Assembly (NCBI RefSeq): GCF_014647315.1
Contig: NZ_BMOY01000030.1
Coordinates: 1 to 35,897 of the forward strand
Direction of reading: 5' to 3'
Length of the DNA stretch: 35,897 nucleotides
From: Paenalicyclobacillus cellulosilyticus
Lineage (GTDB): Bacteria; Bacillota; Bacilli; Alicyclobacillales; Alicyclobacillaceae
Made by a program: the position numbers and the translations under genes. Shown piece by piece: positions 13,845-21,507 of the stretch (position 1 is its first letter; each line of letters begins with the position of its first letter). The notes under the pieces are model-generated. The model had not been told where the DNA came from, did no database searches, and saw only the letters and a list, made by a program, of their open reading frames with translations.

Positions 13845-16091
13845 TCATTTCCCGGTGTAGACGTACAGGGTCAATCCGCGGCCGCCAAGGTCGACCGTGC
13901 CTGCGCCCGCACCGCTGCCTGTGGCGGCCGCCCCCGCGCCGGCCCATGCGCTCTCCGGCACGACGGCGCAGTGTGCCTGGATCCACGCCAACACCGACGC
14001 TTGCCCTTCCCGGCCGCCGAACCCGAACCCGCCTGCGCCGGGGATGAGGAAGTACTTCACCTTGCCGGCCGCGGTCATCTGCGCCAGCTTCTGCACCGTC
14101 ATCGCGGGATCGGATCCGGTGAAGCCGCCCATCGCCATCACCGGCAACCCGGTGTCGAGGATGATGGGTGCCGCGGTCATGGCGTTGGTCGTCGCCACGA
14201 GGAACGAACCGGGTTGATGGCTGTAGTGCTGGACCAGGTAGCGGATGAGCGCCGCGCTGACCCGTGCTTCGCCACCGAAGCCACCGAAGCCGCCGAAACC
14301 GCCGCCAAATTCACCGAAGCCGCCGTGGTTGCCGCCGCCGAACCGGCCACGGAACCGGCCGCCGAACCCGCCGCCCGTTCCGGGTGCAACCGGGAAGTTG
14401 CCGGGCCAGTTCGCTGCCCGGCCTGCCGCGGGGAAGGAGGTGTTCGCGGCGAGCCGTGCCGGGGGGCCGGCGGACGGGATGGTCGGATTGACACCGTACA
14501 GGATGGGCGTCAGCGACCAATACCCGGGCGGGATCAAGAGCGCGGCCAGCCCGAGCACACTGCCCGCTCGCGTTTGCAGCGGCCACTCGTGTACCTTCCA
14601 CAGCATGACGGCTGCGACGAGGGCCGCCACACCGCTCGGCAGCACCAGCGCGACGCGCAGAGACGGATACGGCCAAACGATGTGATATTCCACCAACAGA
14701 TTGAGGGCGAACAGCGCGGGCAACCACCACTTCCAGCGGGTTCGCGCCTGCCAGTCCCGCCACATTTGCAGCAGGCCGGCCGCCGTCAGTCCGGCGATGC
14801 CCGGCGCCATCGTGATCATGTAATAGGGATGGAAGAACCCGGCGACGCTGAAGAACGCCGCCATCGGCAGCAGCCAAGCCAACCAGAACACGGTCCCCTT
14901 CTCTTCGGCGGACAGCGGTTTGCGCCAGCGAACGTGGCGCAAAGCCGGAATGGACGACAGCAGGGCGAGCGCCAACAGCCACGCGATTTGGCCGCCCAAC
15001 GCGCGCTGGAACAGGCGAAGGGGACCTGGCGCACCGTTGTCAAAACCGCCGCCGAAGCCGCCGCGGCCGGCAAAGCCAGGGAAGCCTGCGAAGCCGGGCC
15101 GGTTGCCGTTGGCGCCCGGCATCTGGCCGTTCAAACCTGGTGCATTGCCACGGCCGGCAAACATTCCGGGGCCAGGAAAGTTGCCGCCGCGGCCCGTGAA
15201 GTTCCCGCCTGCCGGCCCGGCGAATCCGCCTTGGCCTGTGGCGGCCGCGGCGGGTGTGGCCGCTGCTCCCTGGCGGTGGAATGCGTGGCCGAACGAGCGG
15301 CCGAGGAGCCGCTCCAGACCGTTGTAGCCGAAGATAAGCTCCATCTCATTGTTCGTCTGCGTGCTGCCCACCCACGGGCGTGCGCTGGCCGGCGTCAGGT
15401 CCACCGCCACCGGCCAGGAGAACGACACCGCCAACAACACGGCGGTCATGGCGGCGAGGTGCACGAGTTTACGCCGCCAGCGCAGGTCGCTGACGAGGAA
15501 ATAGGTGACGTAAAACGCAGGCAGGGCGAGATAGGCTTCCATCATCTTGATGTTGAACGCCACGCCCTCCACCGCGGCGCTGGCGAGCAGCCATCCGAGC
15601 GATCGCCGCTCGATGGCGATCCACAAGCACCACGCTGCCAGCAACATGGCGAGGACGAGGGTGGTGTCGATCTCGTTCGTCCGCGACACGGCGACTGCGA
15701 TGGGTGTCAACGCCATCACGGCCGCCGCAAGCAAGCCGCCGTACACGCCGAAGTGGCGCCGGACGAGCCGGTAGACGACAAGCACGCAGGCGACACCGGC
15801 CAGCGCTTGTGGCAACAAGAGCGCCCACCCGTGAAACCCGAACACCTTGACGGAGAGCACCTGCAGCCAGAACCCGACCGGCGGTTTGTCGATGGTGATG
15901 AAACCGCCTGGATCGAAGGAATTGAAAAAGAAGTTGTGCCAGCTCATCGTCATGCTCTTGACGGCCGCCGCGTAGTACTCGTTGCCGTAGCCCTCCTGCC
16001 AAAGGGCGAACAGGTTCAAAAACGCGGAGAGCGCCGTCAGGAATGCGAGCACGAGATGGTGCCAGCGCACGTGTTGCACCCGTGACCGCAT
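13845..16091 (-). CDS. ykcB: YkcB-like GT39 membrane glycosyltransferase with FG-rich insertions
   Basis: A 748-aa polytopic GT-C enzyme that would transfer the polyprenyl-phosphate sugar made by the YkcC-like enzyme to a cell-envelope acceptor. The catalytic first outer loop reads GYGNEYYAAAVKSM, followed by FDPGGFITIDKPPVGFWLQ, the GT39/ArnT pattern with acidic residue and DKPP. Further motifs are SRTNEIDTTLVLAMLLAAW and FNIKMMEAYL. About eleven membrane spans are visible. Two low-complexity segments are inserted in outer loops: about residues 270-354 (FAG, NFPG, GFAG, FGGGF) and about 547-608 (GFGGRFRGRFGGG, then FGEFGGGFGGFGGFGG). The ATG at 16091 is the first before a conserved region, with GGAAGGGG about 13 nt upstream, so the exact start is uncertain. 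It is the first gene of a ykcB-ykcC-gtrA operon. Confidence 0.88.
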   Translation of the reverse strand: MRSRVQHVRWHHLVLAFLTALSAFLNLFALWQEGYGNEYYAAAVKSMTMSWHNFFFNSFDPGGFITIDKPPVGFWLQVLSVKVFGFHGWALLLPQALAGVACVLVVYRLVRRHFGVYGGLLAAAVMALTPIAVAVSRTNEIDTTLVLAMLLAAWCLWIAIERRSLGWLLASAAVEGVAFNIKMMEAYLALPAFYVTYFLVSDLRWRRKLVHLAAMTAVLLAVSFSWPVAVDLTPASARPWVGSTQTNNEMELIFGYNGLERLLGRSFGHAFHRQGAAATPAAAATGQGGFAGPAGGNFTGRGGNFPGPGMFAGRGNAPGLNGQMPGANGNRPGFAGFPGFAGRGGFGGGFDNGAPGPLRLFQRALGGQIAWLLALALLSSIPALRHVRWRKPLSAEEKGTVFWLAWLLPMAAFFSVAGFFHPYYMITMAPGIAGLTAAGLLQMWRDWQARTRWKWWLPALFALNLLVEYHIVWPYPSLRVALVLPSGVAALVAAVMLWKVHEWPLQTRAGSVLGLAALLIPPGYWSLTPILYGVNPTIPSAGPPARLAANTSFPAAGRAANWPGNFPVAPGTGGGFGGRFRGRFGGGNHGGFGEFGGGFGGFGGFGGEARVSAALIRYLVQHYSHQPGSFLVATTNAMTAAPIILDTGLPVMAMGGFTGSDPAMTVQKLAQMTAAGKVKYFLIPGAGGFGFGGREGQASVLAWIQAHCAVVPESAWAGAGAAATGSGAGAGTVDLGGRGLTLYVYTGK

Positions 16092-16159
16092 GCGCGCATC
16101 GGAACCCCTTCCGTCTGAAGATGGCCTGAAGCGTTCGGACGACTCTAGCGTAGCTGTGC

Positions 16160-16180
16160 AGGATTGAAAGAGGATTGAAA
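16160..16180 (-). promoter_or_regulatory. Two 11-bp direct repeats before the ykcB-like operon
   Basis: On the minus strand the sequence reads TTTCAATCCTC then TTTCAATCCTG, two copies in exact 11-bp phase. Head-to-tail half-sites at 11 bp are the usual target of OmpR/PhoB-family regulators, and such a regulator is encoded at 11684-12460. TACGCT about 12 nt beyond the repeats could be the -10 of an activator-dependent promoter. There is no good -35. Confidence 0.5.
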
Positions 16181-16324
16181 TCGAGCGGCGCAGGCGAGGC
16201 GGATGGTGTCGAAGCCAACGCGGATTCCGCGGCGCCAAGAGGAGGAATTCGGCGAAGCGCGTCGAATTGGTCACCCCGGGTATATCGCCGCCGGGAGCGG
16301 CGAGACCGAGCGAGGTGCTTGGCT

Positions 16325-17509
16325 TTGCGATGGAATCCGCGCCAGGCAGGGCTGCGCGCGTTCGGTTTGGCGCTGGCCGCGGCGCTGTGGGTCCCTTGGC
16401 TGGACGCACCGCCAAGCTATGCGGACAAGCTGACGGAAGCCAAACAAAAGATGCAAGCCCTTGAGGCGCAGAAGGTGCAGACACTCAATCACCTGCAGTC
16501 CCTCAAGGCACAGCAGCGGCAGTTGGAGGCTCAGATTGTCCAAATCGAACACCAGATTGACGACCTCAACCGCAGCATCGCCTCGACGCGCCTTGAGATC
16601 TACCGCAGAAACTTGGCCATCGCGCGTGTCAAACGCCAGATTGCGCGCACCGAAGCGCACATCGCACAGCAGTACGGCGTCTTGCAGCGGCGGCTGCGCG
16701 TGATGTACATGGCCGGCCAGGCCAGCTACCTGGACGTCCTGTTCTCCGCGACGAGTTTTGCCGACTTCTTGGACCGGATGCAGCTGCTGTCGATGATTGC
16801 GGCCGAGGACCGGCAGGTGCTCGACGAGATCCAGGCGGCCAAGCGCCGGCTGGAGGCGAACCGGTCCGAGCTCGTCCGACAACAGCAAGCGGCCCGCCAC
16901 GTCTACGTCGCGCTCATCAACAAACAGACCCAGGTACAGATGGCCGAGCGGCGCGAGCGACGCCTGCTGGCAGACGTGAAAGACCAGCAGCGGCAAGAGG
17001 AGATCGCGCTGCAGAACGAGACGAGCGCCATGCAGAACCTCAAGGCGCTCATTCAACAGCTCCAGTCCGAAGTGGGCACGTACACGGGCCCGTCGGACGG
17101 ATGGGTCTGGCCGGTGCCGGGGTATCACACCATCAGCTCCGGGTACGGATGGCGGACCTGGTCGGATGGTACCCGGGAGTTCCACAACGGGATCGACATC
17201 CCGGCGCCCATCGGGACGCCGATTGTCGCCGCCACAGGCGGCAAGGTGTTGTACGCCGGTCCGGCCAGCGGGTTTGGCGACTGGATTGTGATTGAATCGG
17301 CCAACGGGTTGTTTGAGATCTACGGCCATATGTACGCATGGGAGATCAAGGTCAAACCGGGGGAGATTGTGCACGCCGGGCAGCAGATAGCCGGCGTGGG
17401 CAGCAACGGGTTTTCCACCGGACCGCACCTGCACTTCACCATCGCCACCGGGTTTGACAGTTCCGGTTACCCTGTCTCCGTCGATCCGACGAAGTACGTG
17501 GGCGGTTGA
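16325..17509 (+). CDS. Secreted coiled-coil M23 murein endopeptidase (EnvC/LytM-like)
   Basis: A 394-aa exported peptidoglycan hydrolase. Signal peptide: basic residues, then AFGLALAAALWVPWL, with cleavage probably after PSYA. Residues ~40-265 are a long heptad-rich coiled coil (AKQKMQALEAQKVQT, QLEAQIVQIEHQIDDLNRSI), as in EnvC and its Firmicute relatives. The C-terminal LytM/M23 domain carries the zinc ligands: FHNGIDIPAPIGTPI (H and D) and GPHLHFTIA (HxH), with the GHM motif between. It probably cleaves stem-peptide cross-links. No ATG fits; TTG 16325 (GAGGTG 7 nt upstream) starts just before the signal peptide. The open frame extends upstream to 16175 through an Arg-rich, unlikely segment. 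It is transcribed divergently from the glycosylation operon. Confidence 0.88.
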   Translation: MRWNPRQAGLRAFGLALAAALWVPWLDAPPSYADKLTEAKQKMQALEAQKVQTLNHLQSLKAQQRQLEAQIVQIEHQIDDLNRSIASTRLEIYRRNLAIARVKRQIARTEAHIAQQYGVLQRRLRVMYMAGQASYLDVLFSATSFADFLDRMQLLSMIAAEDRQVLDEIQAAKRRLEANRSELVRQQQAARHVYVALINKQTQVQMAERRERRLLADVKDQQRQEEIALQNETSAMQNLKALIQQLQSEVGTYTGPSDGWVWPVPGYHTISSGYGWRTWSDGTREFHNGIDIPAPIGTPIVAATGGKVLYAGPASGFGDWIVIESANGLFEIYGHMYAWEIKVKPGEIVHAGQQIAGVGSNGFSTGPHLHFTIATGFDSSGYPVSVDPTKYVGG

Positions 17510-17538
17510 TCCGCCCCGGGCTGATGCGCGGCCATGCA

Positions 17539-17568
17539 TTGACGCCTGTCTGCCGCATTCAGTAGAAT
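17539..17568 (+). promoter_or_regulatory. Promoter of guaA-pbuG-purEK
   Basis: TTGACG (17539-17544), 18 nt, TAGAAT (17563-17568). Transcription would start about 25 nt before the riboswitch P1 stem. Confidence 0.7.
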
Positions 17569-17598
17569 GAGGGCGAACTGGGAACCGCATAGGGTTCT

Positions 17599-17672
17599 GA
17601 CCCCGTATAAAGCCGGGAATATGGCTCGGCTGTCTCTACCGGACGACCTTAAATCGTCCTGGCTACGAGGTC
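17599..17672 (+). ncRNA. Guanine-class purine riboswitch aptamer
   Basis: All parts of the purine aptamer are present. P1 is GACCCCGTA (17599-17607) with TACGAGGTC (17664-17672), one mismatch. P2 is 17612-17617 with 17625-17630, and loop L2 AATATGG is as in the family. J2/3 reads TCTCTAC, keeping the U47 and U49-C50-U51 equivalents. P3 is GGACGA (17641-17646) with TCGTCC, and L3 is CCTTAAA. The ligand-pairing base just 5' of the P1 strand (17663) is C, which in this family means guanine/hypoxanthine; adenine switches have U. Confidence 0.93.
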
Positions 17673-17739
17673 GGTCTTGCGCACGGCGGCGCGCGAAAGG
17701 GCGCCTGTTTGTCTTTGCTGCCCTGGTGCGCGCGTGTGA

Positions 17740-17814
17740 CTCCGGCTGCCTCGTATCGTGTTTGCGATGAGGGTTAACCTACAGACGATACGGCGTGCCG
17801 GGGTTTTTCTTTTT
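17740..17814 (+). terminator. Riboswitch expression platform: terminator with mutually exclusive antiterminator
   Basis: Terminator arms 17740-17759 and 17785-17803 pair over most of their length, with a small internal bulge, and are followed by TTTTTCTTTTT. The P1 3' strand TACGAGG (17664-17670) is perfectly complementary to CCTCGTA (17749-17755) inside the terminator's left arm, forming the antiterminator. With guanine bound, P1 holds this strand and the terminator forms, so the switch is OFF with ligand. A linker hairpin (GCGCAC near 17680 with GTGCGC near 17726) bridges the two parts. Confidence 0.88.
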
Positions 17815-17873
17815 GTCTGTCCAAGCTGCCTGCCTTGGCGGACGCCCATCCACTGCCGGTGAGGAGTGAAGAG

Positions 17874-19412
17874 ATGGCGGAACACGAGACGGTCGTGGTG
17901 TTGGACTTCGGCGGTCAGTACAACCAGCTCATCGCCCGCCGCATCCGCGAACTCCATGTCCACAGTGAACTGCTTCCCTACCACGTGCCCGCAGCGGAAT
18001 TGGCGCGGCGCGACCTCAAAGGCATCGTCTTCAGCGGCGGACCGCGCAGCGTGTACGAGGAAGGGGCGCCCGACGTCGACCCTGGCGTCTGGGAGCTCGG
18101 TGTGCCCATCCTCGGCATTTGCTACGGGATGCAGTTGGTGGCGAAGCGCTTCTCGGCCCGCGTCGATCGCGGTGCGGTGCGCGAGTACGGCCGCACCCGC
18201 ATGCGGCTTGAGCCGTCCGCCGGCGCCTTGTTCCGCGGTCAACCGGAGGAACAGGCGGTCTGGATGAGCCACACCGATGTGGTCGCCGCCGCGCCGCCGG
18301 GCTTCGTCACCGACGCCCGTACCGACAGCGGCGCCATCGCGGCGATGCACGACCCGGCGCGCCGCATCTACGCGGTGCAGTACCACCCCGAGGTGCATCA
18401 CAGCGAACACGGCATGTCGGTGCTGCGCAACTTCCTCTATGACGTCTGCGGCTGCCGGGGAGATTGGACCATGTCCTCGCTCATCGACGAGACGGTGGCG
18501 AGGGTACGGGCGCAGGTGGGTTCCCGGCGTGTCTTGTGCGCCCTCTCGGGCGGGGTGGACTCGTCGGTGGCGGCGGCGCTCGTCCACCGGGCAGTGGGGG
18601 AGCAGCTCACCGCCGTGTTTGTCGATCACGGCCTGCTCCGCCAGGGCGAGGCGGCGGCGGTGATGGCGTCGCTCAAGGACGGGCTTGGCATTCAGGTCGT
18701 GCGCATCGATGCGGCGGACCGGTTCCTGGCCCGGCTGCGCGGGGTGAGCGACCCGGAACAGAAGCGCAAGATCATCGGCGAGGAGTTCATCCGGGTGTTC
18801 GAGGACGCATCCACGCGCCTGGGTCCGTTCGACTTCTTGGTGCAAGGCACCTTGTACACCGACGTCATTGAGAGCGGGACGGCGACGGCGGCCACCATCA
18901 AGTCGCACCACAACGTGGGCGGGCTGCCGGAAGACATGCGCTTTACGCTGATTGAGCCGCTGCGCGAGCTGTTCAAGGACGAGGTGCGGGCGCTGGGCGA
19001 GGCGCTCGGCCTGCCGCGGGAGTTGGTCTGGCGGCAGCCGTTCCCTGGGCCGGGGCTCGCCATCCGGATCATCGGCGAGGTGACGCCGGACAAGCTGGCC
19101 ATCGTCCGCGCGTCGGACGCCATCTTGCGGGAGGAGATAGCCCGTGCGGGCCTCGACCGCGAGATTTGGCAGTACTTCACGGTGCTCACCGGCATCCGGA
19201 GCGTCGGCGTGATGGGGGACGAACGCACCTACGCCCACACCATCGCCGTGCGCGCCGTGCAGTCGCAGGAGGGGATGACGGCCGACTGGGCGCGCATTCC
19301 GTACGACGTGCTCGCGCGGATCTCGACCCGCATCGTCAACGAGGTGCCGGGGGTCAACCGCGTGGTCTACGACATCACCACGAAGCCGCCGGCGACCATC
19401 GAGTGGGAGTAA
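17874..19412 (+). CDS. guaA: GMP synthase (glutamine-hydrolysing) GuaA
   Basis: A 512-aa enzyme converting XMP to GMP with ATP and glutamine. The N-terminal class I amidotransferase has the nucleophile Cys83 (LGICYGMQL) and the HPE pair in [12 protein letters not shown]. The ATP pyrophosphatase domain has the P-loop [12 protein letters not shown]. The C-terminal dimerisation domain ends [14 protein letters not shown], the usual last residues. The start is ATG 17874 with GAGGAG 7 nt upstream; an in-frame TTG at 17835 has no site. The length matches B. subtilis GuaA (513). It is the first gene after the guanine riboswitch, so the product's base represses it. Confidence 0.97.
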   Translation: MAEHETVVVLDFGGQYNQLIARRIRELHVHSELLPYHVPAAELARRDLKGIVFSGGPRSVYEEGAPDVDPGVWELGVPILGICYGMQLVAKRFSARVDRGAVREYGRTRMRLEPSAGALFRGQPEEQAVWMSHTDVVAAAPPGFVTDARTDSGAIAAMHDPARRIYAVQYHPEVHHSEHGMSVLRNFLYDVCGCRGDWTMSSLIDETVARVRAQVGSRRVLCALSGGVDSSVAAALVHRAVGEQLTAVFVDHGLLRQGEAAAVMASLKDGLGIQVVRIDAADRFLARLRGVSDPEQKRKIIGEEFIRVFEDASTRLGPFDFLVQGTLYTDVIESGTATAATIKSHHNVGGLPEDMRFTLIEPLRELFKDEVRALGEALGLPRELVWRQPFPGPGLAIRIIGEVTPDKLAIVRASDAILREEIARAGLDREIWQYFTVLTGIRSVGVMGDERTYAHTIAVRAVQSQEGMTADWARIPYDVLARISTRIVNEVPGVNRVVYDITTKPPATIEWE

Positions 19413-19518
19413 GCCCGCCGCGGCCATCCTGGCGCCGGGTGAGCGGCGGCAGCCGCTGGCCAAAGGCCGGCAGCAGGCCCCGCGGGGGATCCATGCCAGA
19501 CAGAGGAGGGTGTCGGAT

Positions 19519-20883
19519 TTGGAAGCATTCTTTCAATTGCGGCGGTACAATACGACCGTCGGCCGCGAGATTGTCGCGGGCTTAACCACGTTCATGACCA
19601 TGGCGTACATCCTGTTCGTCAATCCGAGCATTCTTTCAGCGACCGGGATGGACCCGAAGGCGGTGTTTTTCGCCACGTGCGTCGGCGCGGGCATCGTCAC
19701 TTTGCTGATGGGCCTCATCGTCAATTACCCCATCGCGCTGGCGCCCGGCATGGGACTCAACGCGTATTTTGCCGTGATTGCGGCGAGCAACCACGGGCAG
19801 ATGAGCTGGCAGACGGCGTTGGGCTGCGTGTTCATCTCCGGCATCGTCTTCATCATTCTCACCATCACGCAGATCCGGCAGCTGTTGGTCAAGGCCGTCC
19901 CCGATTCGCTCAAGTACGCCATCACGGTCGGTATCGGGCTGTTCATCACCATCATCGGCTTTAAGATCGGCGACCTGATGGGGATGCAGTTCACCGGCAG
20001 CGCCACGACCAGCTACGCGCCGGGCAGCGCCATCGACAACTTCTCCTGGCTGCCGGTGCTCGGTTCCCTGCACAGCCCGCAGACGGTGCTGACGCTCATC
20101 GGGCTGTTCATCACCGCCGTCCTGTTGGCGCTGCGCATCCCGGGCGCCATCCTGTTGGGCATCCTGGCCACGACCATCATCGGTATCCCGATGGGCGTGA
20201 CCAACGTGTCAAGCCTCAAGCACCCGCAGTGGTTCCCCGACCTCAGCCACCTTGCCGTCGGCAAGCTGGATTTGGCGGGCGTGTTCCACTACGGGCTCAT
20301 CAGCGCCCTGTTCACCTTCACGTTCGTCGAGCTGTTCGACACTTTCGGGACGCTGGTGGGCACCGCAAACAAGGCAGGCCTCCTGGAGGGGGAAGAGGGG
20401 CAGCGGCGGCTGGGACGGGCGATGCTGGTGGACGCCTGCGGCGTGAGCATCGGCGCGTTGCTTGGCACCAGCACCATCACCGCGTACGTGGAGAGCGGAT
20501 CGGGCATCGCGGCGGGCGGCCGCACGGGGCTCACCGCCACCACCGTCGGCGTGCTGTTCCTGTTGTCGCTGTTCTTGGCGCCCATTGCCGGCATCATCCC
20601 GGATCAGGCGACGGCGCCGGCGCTCATCATCGTCGGCATCCTGATGATGTCGGCGGTGCGCCACATCGAGTGGGACAACATGGCCTTGGCCATCCCGGCG
20701 TTCTTGACCATCATCGCGATGCCGCTGACGTACAGCATCTCCAACGGCATCGCGTTGGGTTTCACGTTCTTCGTGGTCATCAACGCCATCCTCTGGCTAG
20801 CCGGCCGCGATCACGTCAAGGTCCACTGGCTGATGGTCGTCATCGCCATCCTGGCGGGCTGGCGGTATATCTGGCTGGGTTGA
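19519..20883 (+). CDS. pbuG: Purine permease of the AzgA/PbuG type (hypoxanthine/guanine)
   Basis: A 454-aa NCS2-superfamily transporter with about 13 spans. Family motifs include REIVAGLTTFMTMAYILFVN, the LAPGMGLNAYF segment, FTFVELFDTFGTLVG and LLGTSTITAYVESGSGIAAG, which fit AzgA/PbuG rather than the PbuX or uracil branches. It probably imports hypoxanthine, guanine or adenine by proton symport. The GTG at 19510 abuts the GAGGAGG site, so the TTG at 19519 (9 nt spacing) is preferred; it places the conserved REI motif at the usual distance. It lies 106 bp after guaA, with GC-rich hairpin-forming sequence but no U-tract between, so it shares the riboswitch-controlled transcript. Confidence 0.92.
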   Translation: MEAFFQLRRYNTTVGREIVAGLTTFMTMAYILFVNPSILSATGMDPKAVFFATCVGAGIVTLLMGLIVNYPIALAPGMGLNAYFAVIAASNHGQMSWQTALGCVFISGIVFIILTITQIRQLLVKAVPDSLKYAITVGIGLFITIIGFKIGDLMGMQFTGSATTSYAPGSAIDNFSWLPVLGSLHSPQTVLTLIGLFITAVLLALRIPGAILLGILATTIIGIPMGVTNVSSLKHPQWFPDLSHLAVGKLDLAGVFHYGLISALFTFTFVELFDTFGTLVGTANKAGLLEGEEGQRRLGRAMLVDACGVSIGALLGTSTITAYVESGSGIAAGGRTGLTATTVGVLFLLSLFLAPIAGIIPDQATAPALIIVGILMMSAVRHIEWDNMALAIPAFLTIIAMPLTYSISNGIALGFTFFVVINAILWLAGRDHVKVHWLMVVIAILAGWRYIWLG

Positions 20884-20904
20884 CCGGTTTCCGGCTTGTG
20901 CGTT

Positions 20905-20974
20905 GCCGGGCTGCCTTGCGGCGCCCGGCCTTGCAGACATCCGCAAAGAAGCACGCTTGCGCGTGCTTCTTTGC
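20905..20974 (+). terminator. Two hairpins between pbuG and purE, the second terminator-like
   Basis: Hairpin 1: GCCGGGC (20905-20911) with GCCCGGC (20923-20929). Hairpin 2: a perfect 14-bp stem, 20943-20956 with 20961-20974, loop TTGC. Its outer part is A-rich on the left and TTCTTT on the right, like a bidirectional terminator with a short U-tract. It ends 17 nt before the purE start, leaving no room for a promoter, so purEK must be read through it. Confidence 0.55.
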
Positions 20975-20991
20975 ACAAGGGGGTAGATGGC

Positions 20992-21507
20992 GTGTCGCCG
21001 TTGGTCGGGGTCATCATGGGCAGCCATTCCGATTGGGAGACGATGGCGCGGGCGTGTGAGGTGCTCGACGAGCTGGGCGTCCCGTATGAGAAGCGGGTGG
21101 TCTCCGCCCACCGCACGCCGGACGACATGTTTGCCTATGCCGAGTCGGCGGCGGCGCGCGGCATCAAGGTCATCATCGCCGGCGCGGGCGGGGCGGCCCA
21201 CCTGCCGGGGATGGTGGCGGCGAAGACGGTGCTGCCTGTCATCGGCGTGCCCGTCAAGTCGTCGAGCTTGAACGGCCTGGACTCGCTGCTCTCCATCGTC
21301 CAGATGCCGGCCGGGGTGCCGGTGGCGACGGTGGCCATCGGCCCGGCGGGGGCGGCGAATGCAGGGCTGTTGGCGGCGCAGATCCTCGCCCTCTCCGACC
21401 CACAGCTGCGCCAACGCTTGGCGGCCAGGCGCGCGGCTTTGGCGGAGGCGGTCCGCCGAAGTGGCGAACCGGGCGGGGAAAGCGGCGCGGGGGGGAGTGC
21501 GGGATGA
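20992..21507 (+). CDS. purE: N5-carboxyaminoimidazole ribonucleotide mutase PurE
   Basis: A 171-aa class I PurE that converts N5-CAIR (from PurK) to CAIR in de novo purine synthesis. Motifs: [26 protein letters not shown] with the catalytic-loop His, [12 protein letters not shown] and [24 protein letters not shown] start follows AAGGGGG by 8 nt. The C-terminal Gly/Ser-rich ~17 residues are not conserved. It overlaps purK by ATGA. It sits in the riboswitch-controlled unit rather than with purB-D. Confidence 0.96.
   Translation: MSPLVGVIMGSHSDWETMARACEVLDELGVPYEKRVVSAHRTPDDMFAYAESAAARGIKVIIAGAGGAAHLPGMVAAKTVLPVIGVPVKSSSLNGLDSLLSIVQMPAGVPVATVAIGPAGAANAGLLAAQILALSDPQLRQRLAARRAALAEAVRRSGEPGGESGAGGSAG

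Noticed and set aside
13683..16085. An 800-codon plus-strand frame opposite the YkcB-like gene
   Set aside because: It is a GC-driven shadow of a well-supported gene. The translation is Arg/His/Gly-rich without domains.
17571..17600. PurR box near the guaA promoter
   Set aside because: One CGAAC occurs at 17574-17578, but the flanking bases do not match and no inverted partner GTTCG is found at the proper distance.
17599..17672. Adenine specificity of the purine riboswitch
   Set aside because: The ligand-pairing position before the P1 3' strand is C (17663). Adenine switches have U there.
17649..19463. A 604-codon minus-strand frame opposite guaA
   Set aside because: It is antisense to a full-length GuaA and begins in the riboswitch platform; no recognisable protein.
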